Below are positions 1 to 7,853 of a stretch of 64,000 nucleotides of DNA, one piece after another. Source of the DNA: CBFHND01 sp965657085 (lineage in GTDB: Bacteria > Pseudomonadota > Alphaproteobacteria > Rhodobacterales > Rhodobacteraceae); contig CBFHND010000019.1 of assembly GCA_965657085.1 (NCBI GenBank), forward strand, positions 1-64,000. The letters are read 5' to 3'. The notes below the pieces were generated by a model. The model ran no database searches. It saw nothing but the letters and a program-made list of their open reading frames with translations, and was not told the DNA's origin. The position numbers and the translations under genes were made by a program. How positions within the stretch are numbered: the stretch's first letter is position 1; every line of letters begins with the position of its first letter.

Positions 1-408
1 GGCGATCCCATCACGGTGGACCCCGATATGACGCTGGCCAGTTTCGTCAATCAGGTCATGCTGCGCCACGGCATCAGCTTTGCCCCGGTGACAGACGGTG
101 AGGTACTGCTGGGGCATATGGACCGCTCGGTCCTGTCGGGGATCGACCGCGAGAACTGGGCCTCTACCCGGGTTGGTGACGTCTTTGTCGGGTTGAATGA
201 AGAGATCATGGTGGACCCCGACCTGCCCGTGCAGAAGCTTTATGACAGGGTTGCCCAGACCCGCAGGCGCAAGTTCATGGTGGTGTCCGATCACGATCTG
301 CTTGGGGTCATCACCCTGTCCGACCTGACCAAATTTCTGGCACAAAGCGGCGTCGCGCGCCACGATGACAACGACCGTGCCACTTTGAAACGTCGCACCG
401 GACAGTAG
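1..408 (+). CDS. C-terminal part of a CBS-domain protein (5' end outside window)
   Basis: The reading frame is open from the first base, so the gene starts upstream of the window. The visible 135 residues form two CBS motifs: the first around PVTDGEVLLGHMDRS and the second around FMVVSDHDLLGVITLSDLTKFL. CBS pairs usually bind adenosyl ligands and regulate an attached domain. In this bacterial group such a C-terminal pair often belongs to a site-2 (RIP) metalloprotease, but the catalytic HExxH part is not in view, so that identity is only a guess. The GTG and ATG codons near the left edge are probably internal. Confidence 0.75.
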   Translation, partial: GDPITVDPDMTLASFVNQVMLRHGISFAPVTDGEVLLGHMDRSVLSGIDRENWASTRVGDVFVGLNEEIMVDPDLPVQKLYDRVAQTRRRKFMVVSDHDLLGVITLSDLTKFLAQSGVARHDDNDRATLKRRTGQ

Positions 409-531
409 GTTCCACGCCCTCCTTTTTTCCTGTGGCCCCGGTCCCACTGGCCCGGGGCAATTCCCGGATGGCGCAATCAAATCTTGCAGAAGTTGCAGCG
501 CTTTTGCAGTCTGCCCGCAAAGGGCACAAAA

Positions 532-2082
532 ATGATTGATATCACCGAAGACAGCGCCGTCCTCAACGCCATCATGGAGGCGGCCGTAGATGCGATGATC
601 GTGTCGGATCAAATGGGGGTGATCCTGCGCGCCAATTCGGCCGCCGCACGTCTTTTTGAATACGATCCCGCCGAGATGCTTGGCCAAAACGTCAAGATGC
701 TGATGCCTGACGCGATGGCCTCGCTGCACGACAGGTTCATGTCGCACCACGTCGAAACGGGTGAAAAGCAGATCATCGGCCTGGGCCGCGATGTCGAAGG
801 GCAGCGCAAGGATGGTTCGGTGTTTCCCTTGCACCTGTCCGTGGGCAATGCAAAGCTGGGCCAAGAGCACATGTTCGTGGCGATCCTGCATGACCTGACC
901 AACCGAAAGGCCACCGAGGACGCCCTTGCCCGGTCACAGCGGCTGGATGCCATTGGCAAGATGACCGGCGGTGTCGCCCATGATTTCAACAACCTTCTGA
1001 CGGTGATCACCGGCAATCTTGAACTGCTCGAAATGCGAGGGGCGGATGCGCAGCAACTGCCCCTTATCCGCGATGCGATAGAGGCGGCAGAGCTTGGGGC
1101 CGATCTCACGTCGCGGCTGATGGTGTTTGCACGCCGCAGCAAGCTGACCCCGGAACTGACCGACCTGCGCACGCCGTGCTCGGAAACGCTTGCCCTGTTG
1201 GCGCGCACGCTGGGCGCGACCTACAAGGTCAAAACCGACTTTGCCGCCGACCTGAGCCCCGTGATGATCGACGCGGTGCAATTGCAATCCGCGTTGATGA
1301 ACCTTGCGTTGAATGCCCGTGACGCCATGGGTACGGGTGGCGAATTGCAGATATCCCTGGCCAATGTGACGATTGACGAAAACTACATGGCGCAGGAAAC
1401 CGATATCGATCCGGGGCAATATGTGCGCCTGCTGGTCAGCGATGACGGTACGGGCATGAGTGCCGAAGCACAAAGACGGGCTTTTGAACCCTTTTTCACC
1501 ACCAAGTCGGGCAGCGGCGGCACCGGTCTTGGTCTGGCAATGGTTTACGGCTTTGTGCGCCAGTCCGGCGGCCATGTGACGCTTTACAGCGAGCAAGGCC
1601 ACGGCAGCAGCTTTGGCCTCTATTTCCCGGTGGCGCAACAAACGGAAGCTGTTGAACGGTCCACATCCGACACGACCCCGGATGCAACACTGCAAATCGG
1701 CAATGGCGAAACGATCCTGGTGGTAGAGGACAACGAAAAGGTCCGGAGGCTTTCGATTGCCCGCGTGCAAGCCCTTGGATTTGAAACGCTGGAGGCCGAA
1801 ACCGGGGACGAAGCCTATGCAATGTTGAAGGACGGTGCCGCAGTCGATCTGGTCTTTTCCGATCTGGTGATGCCCGGATCGCTGAACGGCTATGATCTGG
1901 CACAGAAAATCGTTGCCGAGTTTCCCGCACTCAAGGTCCTGTTGACCTCAGGCTATGCGGGTGATGCGATCACCGGCGCCATGGCCCGGGGTCAGCACTA
2001 TGACGTCCTGCACAAACCCTACCAGCAATCGCAGCTGGCCGAGCGCCTTCAGGCGCTGCTTGCCGCGGACCCGGATGCCTGA
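532..2082 (+). CDS. PAS-domain hybrid sensor histidine kinase with C-terminal receiver
   Basis: A soluble hybrid kinase of 516 residues. A FixL-like PAS domain covers about residues 8-125, with GKMTGGVAHDFNNLL holding the likely phospho-acceptor His150. A HATPase domain follows (N box NLALNARDAM, G boxes DDGTGMS and GTGLGLAMVYG). A receiver domain begins near 397, with Asp444 in VFSDLVMPG and Lys495 in HKPY. No membrane segment is visible. The ATG at 532 is preferred over an upstream TTG because an AAGGG motif lies about 8 bases before it. The gene overlaps the convergent response regulator by 34 bases, so the two may act together. The signal sensed is unknown, and no heme-binding PAS histidine could be assigned. 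Confidence 0.88.
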   Translation: MIDITEDSAVLNAIMEAAVDAMIVSDQMGVILRANSAAARLFEYDPAEMLGQNVKMLMPDAMASLHDRFMSHHVETGEKQIIGLGRDVEGQRKDGSVFPLHLSVGNAKLGQEHMFVAILHDLTNRKATEDALARSQRLDAIGKMTGGVAHDFNNLLTVITGNLELLEMRGADAQQLPLIRDAIEAAELGADLTSRLMVFARRSKLTPELTDLRTPCSETLALLARTLGATYKVKTDFAADLSPVMIDAVQLQSALMNLALNARDAMGTGGELQISLANVTIDENYMAQETDIDPGQYVRLLVSDDGTGMSAEAQRRAFEPFFTTKSGSGGTGLGLAMVYGFVRQSGGHVTLYSEQGHGSSFGLYFPVAQQTEAVERSTSDTTPDATLQIGNGETILVVEDNEKVRRLSIARVQALGFETLEAETGDEAYAMLKDGAAVDLVFSDLVMPGSLNGYDLAQKIVAEFPALKVLLTSGYAGDAITGAMARGQHYDVLHKPYQQSQLAERLQALLAADPDA

Positions 2083-2804
2083 GTGACCTGAACATCGCAG
2101 GCAAATGTATACCCAATGCCCCGCACCGTCTTGATCAGCTTGGGGTTTGATGGATCGCGTTCGATCTTTTTGCGCAGGCGCGCGACCTGATTGTCGACTG
2201 TTCGGTCGAGCGGGTTCCATTCGATCCCGCCGATCAGGTCCATCAGCTGTTCACGTGACAGCACGCGTTTGGGGCGTTCCAGGAACACTGCCAAAAGCTT
2301 GAAATCTCCGCTGGTCAGGCCGCAATCGGTGCCGTCCCTGTCGGCCAGTTCCATCCGGTCGGGAATTGCACACATCCCGTCAAAGCTGTAGCGGGCGCCA
2401 TCCTGCGCGGTATCTGCTGGCATCTGTGCCCCGCCGCTCTCTGACCGGCGCAACACGGTTCTGACGCGCGCAATCACTTCGCGCACATGAAAGGGCTTGG
2501 TGATGTAGTCGTCCGCGCCAACCTCAAGCCCCACAACCCGGTCGATCACATCGTCCTTACCCGTGACCATGATGATCGGAACCTGTGAAGATCGCCTGAT
2601 CTGCCGTGCCAGTTCGATCCCGTTCTCTGCACCCAAGTTGATGTCGAGGGTAATCAAGCTGATGGTTGAAGTCGCCATCTGCCGAGCGGCCTCCGCGCCA
2701 TTCCGCGCTTCGCACACCACAAAGCCGTCGCCCTCCAGAACATTGCGCAAGAGGGTTCTGATCTTGGGGTCGTCGTCAACAATGAGAACGGTCTGGTCGT
2801 TCAT
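2049..2804 (-). CDS. OmpR/PhoB-family response regulator
   Basis: A 251-residue two-component regulator. The receiver domain occupies residues 1-120, with the acidic pocket VDDDPK and phospho-acceptor Asp54 in LITLDINLG. The winged-helix DNA-binding domain follows (SREQLMDLIGG, LDRTVDNQVARLRKKIE, IKTVRGIGYTF). The start at 2804 fits the usual N-terminus MNDQTVLIVDDD and has GGAGA upstream; the longer open frame beyond it is not needed. It converges on the hybrid kinase and diverges from the Crp/Fnr gene, so the 136-base gap at 2805-2940 is a two-way promoter. The kinase partner is inferred from position only. Confidence 0.88.
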   Translation of the reverse strand: MNDQTVLIVDDDPKIRTLLRNVLEGDGFVVCEARNGAEAARQMATSTISLITLDINLGAENGIELARQIRRSSQVPIIMVTGKDDVIDRVVGLEVGADDYITKPFHVREVIARVRTVLRRSESGGAQMPADTAQDGARYSFDGMCAIPDRMELADRDGTDCGLTSGDFKLLAVFLERPKRVLSREQLMDLIGGIEWNPLDRTVDNQVARLRKKIERDPSNPKLIKTVRGIGYTFACDVQVTQASGSAASSA

Positions 2805-2861
2805 TGCATGGGGGTCTCCGGTTGAAAGCACTTGCGGGCGCTGCTGATACAAAATGATACA

Positions 2862-2893
2862 GTTACCACCGTTGGTAACGTAATTGCGATTAC
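2862..2893. promoter_or_regulatory. Two adjacent palindromes in a divergent promoter (candidate Crp/Fnr operators)
   Basis: GTTACCACCGTTGGTAAC at 2862-2879 is a perfect 7-4-7 palindrome. GTAATTGCGATTAC at 2880-2893 is a 5-4-5 palindrome, the geometry of FNR/FixK-type boxes. They lie back to back, 48-79 bases before the Crp/Fnr-family start and 58-89 bases from the response-regulator start. Autoregulation by the adjacent Crp/Fnr protein is an inference. Confidence 0.5.
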
Positions 2894-2940
2894 ATGCGCT
2901 GTGCAAGGTGACCTCAAGCTTAAAACGGAGGTTCACCAAA

Positions 2941-3615
2941 ATGTACGTTACGATCCCCAGCGAATTCGCAGACGCCCGCCCCATCACCCCCTTTGCCAAA
3001 ACCGTCCACAAGACCATCGAAACCCGTGTCAAACCCGGCGCCTATCTGTACTTCGAAGGCGATGAAGTGGATTGGCTATATCGGGTGACCAGCGGTGTCT
3101 TGCGGCTCACGCGGTTGTTGCCTGATGGACGGCGTCAGGTCGTCGCGTTCGGATACCCCGGTGATATCGTTGGCTTTCCTGCCGATGGGTTGCACCATGC
3201 CGATTGCGAGGCCCTGACCGAAGTGCGCCTTCAATCCTACCGCCGGACCTGTCTGGAAAAGGGCGATTGCGACCCCCAACTGCACCAATCGCTGCTGCAG
3301 TCCGCACTGCGCGAGATCAGCGCGATGCAGGACCACTTGATGATGCTTGGGCGGAAATCAGCCACTGAAAAGCTGGCGTCGTTCCTGTGCGTACTATCTG
3401 AGCGTGTGGGGGAGGATCTGGGTACGCACCAGCAGATCACCCTGCCGATGAGTCGCTCTGACATTGCCGATTTTCTGGGTCTGACAACAGAAACGATCAG
3501 CCGAACCTTCAGCCAGTTGCGCAAGGACAAGGTCATCGCCATCGACAATATCCACACGATCATCATCTTGCAGCCATCTGTCCTGTTGGCTCTGTCGTCC
3601 GGCGAGTGCCACTGA
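2941..3615 (+). CDS. Crp/Fnr-family transcriptional regulator (FixK-like)
   Basis: A 224-residue regulator with an N-terminal cyclic-nucleotide-binding-like barrel (KPGAYLYFEGDEVDWLYRV, GYPGDIVGFP), a dimer helix, and a C-terminal helix-turn-helix MSRSDIADFLGLTTETISR. The E-x-x-S-R recognition helix is that of FNR/FixK proteins, which read TTGAT-like half sites. The N-terminal cysteine cluster of oxygen-sensing FNR is missing, so it is more FixK-like. The three visible cysteines (HADCEA, RRTCLE, KGDCDP) lie in the barrel. The start at 2941 has a clear GGAGG about 10 bases upstream. Palindromes of matching geometry sit directly before the gene. Confidence 0.87.
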   Translation: MYVTIPSEFADARPITPFAKTVHKTIETRVKPGAYLYFEGDEVDWLYRVTSGVLRLTRLLPDGRRQVVAFGYPGDIVGFPADGLHHADCEALTEVRLQSYRRTCLEKGDCDPQLHQSLLQSALREISAMQDHLMMLGRKSATEKLASFLCVLSERVGEDLGTHQQITLPMSRSDIADFLGLTTETISRTFSQLRKDKVIAIDNIHTIIILQPSVLLALSSGECH

Positions 3616-3641
3616 CCCTCCTCCACACGACACAGTGCAAG

Positions 3642-3670
3642 GCCACGCGAAGACCTCGCGTGGCTTTTTT
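3642..3670 (+). terminator. Rho-independent terminator of the Crp/Fnr gene
   Basis: The stem GCCACGCGA (3642-3650) pairs with TCGCGTGGC (3656-3664) around a five-base loop and is followed by six T residues. It lies 27 bases after the stop codon at 3615. Confidence 0.85.
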
Positions 3671-3681
3671 GTTGGTCACGC

Positions 3682-4113
3682 TCAGGGGGCATCCCACATG
3701 GCGCGCAGATCAGCGGGCAGACTGGCGCGGACATCTTCGACCTCGCCACGGCTGATCCGTGCGTTCAGCAGATCAAAGACGCATTTGATATCCGCCTGCC
3801 CCCTGTACTCCTGCACATCATCCATTTTCGTGCCGATAAAGGCCATGAAGTCCTCGACATGGCGTTCCTTGATCGGTGTCTTTTTCGGGATCCACCCTTC
3901 AAAGAAGAACCCCCGTATCAGCAGCGGCAATTGCGCAGACAGCTGGGCCACCTCGTCTGGCATCAGGTGGTCGCGCACGCGGGCGAGCGTGATGCGCATC
4001 AACCGCATCGCGTTGCGTTTCGACGACCAGTCCAGCCGCTCCGCCAATTCGTTGATCCATTCGTGGGCCAACTGGACACTGTGGTCGATCACTTCCAAAC
4101 CCTGAGCGGTCAT
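3682..4113 (-). CDS. DUF2267 domain protein
   Basis: A 143-residue protein matching the DUF2267 family along its length: THEWINEL-like start (LAHEWINELAERLDW), then KRNAMRLMRITLARVRDHL and AQLPLLIRGFFFEGW. It has no signal peptide or membrane segment. The biochemical role of the family is not known; members are often near stress or envelope genes. It lies 20 bases after the membrane-anchored bactofilin-like gene on the same strand, so the two are probably co-transcribed. Confidence 0.8.
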   Translation of the reverse strand: MTAQGLEVIDHSVQLAHEWINELAERLDWSSKRNAMRLMRITLARVRDHLMPDEVAQLSAQLPLLIRGFFFEGWIPKKTPIKERHVEDFMAFIGTKMDDVQEYRGQADIKCVFDLLNARISRGEVEDVRASLPADLRAMWDAP

Positions 4114-4133
4114 TGTGGTGTTCCTTTCCTGGG

Positions 4134-5315
4134 TTAATCCTGAGTGGGTTTCATATCGATGCCAAAGGCGACATCGGGGTTGCCCAGCGTCGACAGGGCC
4201 AGCGCACGGGTCATGGCGCCAGTGCCCAACAGAACAAGGGTATAGTTGGCAACCCAGCCGACGAAGGGAATGTAGTTGAGCAAGGCAACCACGATAAGCG
4301 CTGCGGCAAAGACCAGCAGTCGCGTGATATGGCTTGGGTCATCCGCGCCACCAAAACCGGCCCAGATGCGCATCGCGATGCTGTAGGCCCCAAGGGCATA
4401 GCCAAGGATCCATGCCACCACGATGGCCAGGATCACGACCGGCACGAACGGCAGCCCGACAATCGTCAATCCGGTGATCGGCACAAGGCCGAACAGAACG
4501 GACAGCCCGATCACCCCAAGCATCAGCGATCGCCCCGGTGCCGAGGCGATACTGCCGCTCATCCGGGCAAGGCGTTTGGGCATGAACCCCAGCACAAGCG
4601 CACCCAATGCGAGGAAAAACAACAACGTGATCACAAAGGCAAAGAGGACTGACGCGAAGGTCGGCAAGGCAGGGATATCCTCGCCCATCTCGTCCCACTC
4701 TTCCCATATCCGTTCGCCGGTGAACGGCTCGAAGGTCACGCGGGCGGCGGGGGCCACGCGCTCGGGCACATCCGTTTCGTCTTCGGTGGTGTAGGTCAAC
4801 GCACCCGTGATCACGGCCTCGGGCCCGAAGGTCAGCGTTTGAGCGAGAATACGTACATCCCCCGTGACTGGCGCATTCAGGATCACGTCACGCCCTGTAA
4901 CCGTCAGCGCGCCGGCAACCGGCCCTTCGATGGTTACGGTGTTCCCGAACATCCGTGCGTTGCCCTCCGTCATCGCGGATGGCCCTGTGCGCAGGGAAAA
5001 CCCGACGGCGGTCAAATCCTCGGCGACATCGCCCTCGATCGCGACCGAAAAGCCAGCCGCATAGAGGTCTTCCAAGGTGTTCGCACTGACGGAGACATCA
5101 AAACCCGATACATGCAGATCCCCTGCCGTGGTGCCACCTGCATTGAGCGTGCGCGCCGCGATGAAGGCGTCGCCGCCGGTGTCTACCGTTTCGCTGACCT
5201 GCTCGCCGGCGACAAAGGTGTCACTTCCGTTTCGGGTTGTGACCGTTTCGGCCAAGGCCGCTGTGGACAGGCCGAAAACGGTCGCAAAAATCGCAACCTT
5301 ACCCAGTTTGGACAT
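4134..5315 (-). CDS. Secreted bactofilin-like/polymer-forming domain with C-terminal membrane segments
   Basis: A 393-residue protein. A signal peptide (AIFATVFGLSTAALAE) is followed by a right-handed beta-helix-like region at about residues 25-190. Short repeats such as GDLHVSGFDVSV, EDLYAAGFSVAI and GDVRILAQTLTFG resemble the bactofilin/polymer-forming fold. After an acidic linker come about four hydrophobic segments. This layout places the beta-helix outside the inner membrane, unlike classical cytoplasmic bactofilins. The start at 5315 has AAGGAG upstream and gives an immediate signal peptide. Its role is not known; an envelope scaffold is a reasonable guess. Confidence 0.72.
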   Translation of the reverse strand: MSKLGKVAIFATVFGLSTAALAETVTTRNGSDTFVAGEQVSETVDTGGDAFIAARTLNAGGTTAGDLHVSGFDVSVSANTLEDLYAAGFSVAIEGDVAEDLTAVGFSLRTGPSAMTEGNARMFGNTVTIEGPVAGALTVTGRDVILNAPVTGDVRILAQTLTFGPEAVITGALTYTTEDETDVPERVAPAARVTFEPFTGERIWEEWDEMGEDIPALPTFASVLFAFVITLLFFLALGALVLGFMPKRLARMSGSIASAPGRSLMLGVIGLSVLFGLVPITGLTIVGLPFVPVVILAIVVAWILGYALGAYSIAMRIWAGFGGADDPSHITRLLVFAAALIVVALLNYIPFVGWVANYTLVLLGTGAMTRALALSTLGNPDVAFGIDMKPTQD

Positions 5316-5435
5316 GGTCAAGCTCCTTTGGAAATCAATGGATTTGGAGCATTTTAACGCGACCACCCATGCCGTCATTGACACGGATCAATCCGGCATT
5401 GCGCCGTCGGCGCGCGATCTGCTGCCAGCTTCGGC

Positions 5436-6149
5436 TCAGGCAGACCGCGCCGAAGCCGCGGGCACCAGAATATCGGACCAGACCGGCAAATGATCCGATG
5501 CGACGCGCGCCAACTTGCCTTGTGCGACACCTGCATCGCGCATCTCGATCTCGCCCGTCAGCGCAATCCGGTCCAGCGCCGCAATAGGGCGTCGGGCATG
5601 AAACGACCGTCCGGGGCTGTGTGTTTCGAACCGCTGCGCCAAGGGCTCGAACCCTTTGGACGCGGACCATTCGTTGAAATCCCCCGCGATCACGCAGTGC
5701 CGTTCGCCTTCTGTCGCCTCTTGGATAACGCGCAATTGCACGCGGCGGTCTCGGCGCACCAGCCCCAGATGTGCCGCAACCACGGTCACACCGTCACCAA
5801 TATCCAACGACAGCTGAACAGCGCCACGCGGCTCCATCCCCGGCAAATCCAGCCTCCGGACATTGCTTGTGGCAATCCCCTTGCGCACCAGCACGGCATT
5901 CCCGTGCCACCCGATGCTGACGCCGTTGGCTGACACCTCGACAAGGTCGAAGTCGCTTTCTGCCGCGATCACTTCGCGCGGAAGTGCCGGTTTGCGGACG
6001 CCCAGACGTTTGTCAGCTTCTTGCAATACAACAACATCCGCCGATAAATCATTGATGACAGACAGAATTCTTTCCGGCCGGCGACGGCCATCAAGACCTC
6101 GCGCCTTGCGAATGTTATAACTGGCGATGCGTATCGGTTTTGTCTCCAT
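5436..6149 (-). CDS. Endonuclease/exonuclease/phosphatase family protein
   Basis: A 237-residue EEP-superfamily hydrolase. Visible motifs are the N-terminal RIASYNIRKARG (metal-site Asn), VVLQEADKR (metal-ligand Glu), AAHLGLVRRDR, the catalytic GDFNEW, and the C-terminal SDHLPVW with the active-site Asp-His. Family members cleave phosphodiester bonds of DNA, RNA, phosphoinositides or sphingomyelin; the substrate cannot be told here. The start at 6149 begins directly at the conserved fold. It is divergent from the membrane protein gene at 6199, leaving 49 bases for both promoters. Confidence 0.82.
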   Translation of the reverse strand: METKPIRIASYNIRKARGLDGRRRPERILSVINDLSADVVVLQEADKRLGVRKPALPREVIAAESDFDLVEVSANGVSIGWHGNAVLVRKGIATSNVRRLDLPGMEPRGAVQLSLDIGDGVTVVAAHLGLVRRDRRVQLRVIQEATEGERHCVIAGDFNEWSASKGFEPLAQRFETHSPGRSFHARRPIAALDRIALTGEIEMRDAGVAQGKLARVASDHLPVWSDILVPAASARSA

Positions 6150-6198
6150 AGCACCTATATAGGAACGACATGCTGACTTTTCATCCAAGGACGATCCC

Positions 6199-6858
6199 GT
6201 GTTCAAGCGTCTGATCAACGACAGCCACGGCACCATTCTTCTGATCTGGGCATCGCTTTTGATCGCCAGTCTGGTGGCGCTTGTGCTCGGGCGCTGGTCA
6301 CTGGCCTTTGTCAGTTTCGCAACTCTTGTCTTGTCGCTGTTGCCACCGCTGCTGGCGGCGCGCTGGTCCCTGACCCTGCCGTTGCCCTTCCTGCTCTTCA
6401 CCACGCTGTTCTTTTTCGCCTCCATCGTGCTGGGCGAAGCGTTGGATTTCTACAACCGCCTGTGGTGGGGGGACCTTGCCTTGCACGGTTTTTCAGCCGT
6501 GGGTTTTTGCCTGAACGGGTTTCTCTTTGTCTTCTTGTTGTTCATGGGTGACAGTTTCGCAGCCCCACCTTCGGCGCTGGCATTCATTTCCTTTTGCCTT
6601 GCGATGACCGTGGGGGCCTGTTGGGAAGTGTTCGAATACACGGTGGACTCCCTCTTTGGCATGAACATGCAGAAATCGGGGCTGGACGACACCATCGGCG
6701 ATCTGATCGTGAATGCGATCGGTGGATTGATCGCCAGCCTGACGGGGTATTTCTACCTTGTGCACAACTCCGCGGGGCTGCTGGGCCGCGGGTTGGCGCA
6801 GTTCATCGACGTGAACCAGCGGCTTTATGAAAAGTACAAGCACCGCCTGAAGAAGTGA
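6199..6858 (+). CDS. YjdF/DUF2238-like integral membrane protein
   Basis: A 219-residue membrane protein with about six hydrophobic segments. Its motifs are WWGDLALHGFSAVGFC, ACWEVFEYTVDSLFG and LDDTIGDLIVNAIGGLIAS. These acidic and histidine residues inside membrane helices are typical of the YjdF/DUF2238 family, whose function is unknown. The start is GTG at 6199 with AAGGA about 9 bases upstream; no in-frame ATG precedes the first helix. Confidence 0.7.
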   Translation: MFKRLINDSHGTILLIWASLLIASLVALVLGRWSLAFVSFATLVLSLLPPLLAARWSLTLPLPFLLFTTLFFFASIVLGEALDFYNRLWWGDLALHGFSAVGFCLNGFLFVFLLFMGDSFAAPPSALAFISFCLAMTVGACWEVFEYTVDSLFGMNMQKSGLDDTIGDLIVNAIGGLIASLTGYFYLVHNSAGLLGRGLAQFIDVNQRLYEKYKHRLKK

Positions 6859-6995
6859 TCTTTCGGGCTGTGACGTGGGCTTCATTGCCAATAGATTCCA
6901 CAGATTGATCTTTGTCAGTTTCCCGCGCGCGGACTGTGTCAGCCTGTTCAGAACCGCCCGGCACAGTGTTGGGCGCAGTTTAAGCGGAGACCAAG

Positions 6996-7841
6996 ATGAA
7001 ACGCCGGACGCTCTTATATGTGGCAACCGCCCAAACCCCGGACGACCAGATCGCGCAGGCTGCCGAAGCAGCGGCCCAAAACGAAGACCGCCTTATCTGC
7101 CTTTTGCTCGCCCCATCCCCCGCATTGCCAATCAGTGCCTATGGTTTGCCGCCCTATGGGGGTGTGCACGTGCCCGACAATTGGGCGGAATCCGTGGCGC
7201 AGGCCCATGAGGACCTGAAAGACCGCGAAAACGCCGTCGAGGCCCTGCTGGCCAAGGCCAATGCGGCGGGAGATGTTCAACCGGTTCTGTCCGCAACCCT
7301 CGACGCGAAACACCACGTGGCCCGACTGGCCCGGGTCAGCGACGAGGCTTTCTTTGCCCAGGACTTGCGCGACATGCCCGACTTTCTGCGCGAAGCGGCC
7401 GCGGGCGTTCTTTTCGACTCGCCCATTGCATTCCGCATGAACGGCGATGTGTCACCGCGCCATGGCAGCTTGTTTGTCGCGTGGGATGGCAGCGCCGCAG
7501 CATCAGGCGCAGTGCATGCCGCCCTGCCCTATCTCACCTCGGCCGACGAAGTGGTGGTCGCCTGCATCGACCCTGACATGACCGACCCGCAGAACGAACA
7601 GGATCCGGGCACCGACATCGCGGTGCGCCTCAGCCACCATGGATGCAATGTGACGGTGTCGCAATTTCCCAGCGGAGGAAAAGACATCGGCACCTGCATT
7701 CAGGACCGTGCCAAGGAATTTGGCGCAGATCTGGTGGTGATGGGGGCCTATGGCCACGCACGGGTGATCCAGACGGTTCTGGGCGGCACCACCCGCTCGA
7801 TGCTTGAACAGACGGATTTGCCGGTCTTGTTCGCACATTGA
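6996..7841 (+). CDS. Universal stress protein (UspA-family, two-domain type)
   Basis: A 281-residue protein. The C-terminal half (about 150-281) is a clear Usp domain: HGSLFVAWDGSAAASGAV at its start and the nucleotide-binding G-x2-G-x9-G(S/T)-like motif in VMGAYGHARVIQTVLGGTTRSML. The N-terminal half resembles a diverged Usp domain without a full ATP motif. Family members act as cytosolic stress-survival factors. It stands alone on the plus strand and converges on the monooxygenase gene with 12 bases between them. Confidence 0.85.
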   Translation: MKRRTLLYVATAQTPDDQIAQAAEAAAQNEDRLICLLLAPSPALPISAYGLPPYGGVHVPDNWAESVAQAHEDLKDRENAVEALLAKANAAGDVQPVLSATLDAKHHVARLARVSDEAFFAQDLRDMPDFLREAAAGVLFDSPIAFRMNGDVSPRHGSLFVAWDGSAAASGAVHAALPYLTSADEVVVACIDPDMTDPQNEQDPGTDIAVRLSHHGCNVTVSQFPSGGKDIGTCIQDRAKEFGADLVVMGAYGHARVIQTVLGGTTRSMLEQTDLPVLFAH

Positions 7842-7853
7842 TGGGCGGCCTTT

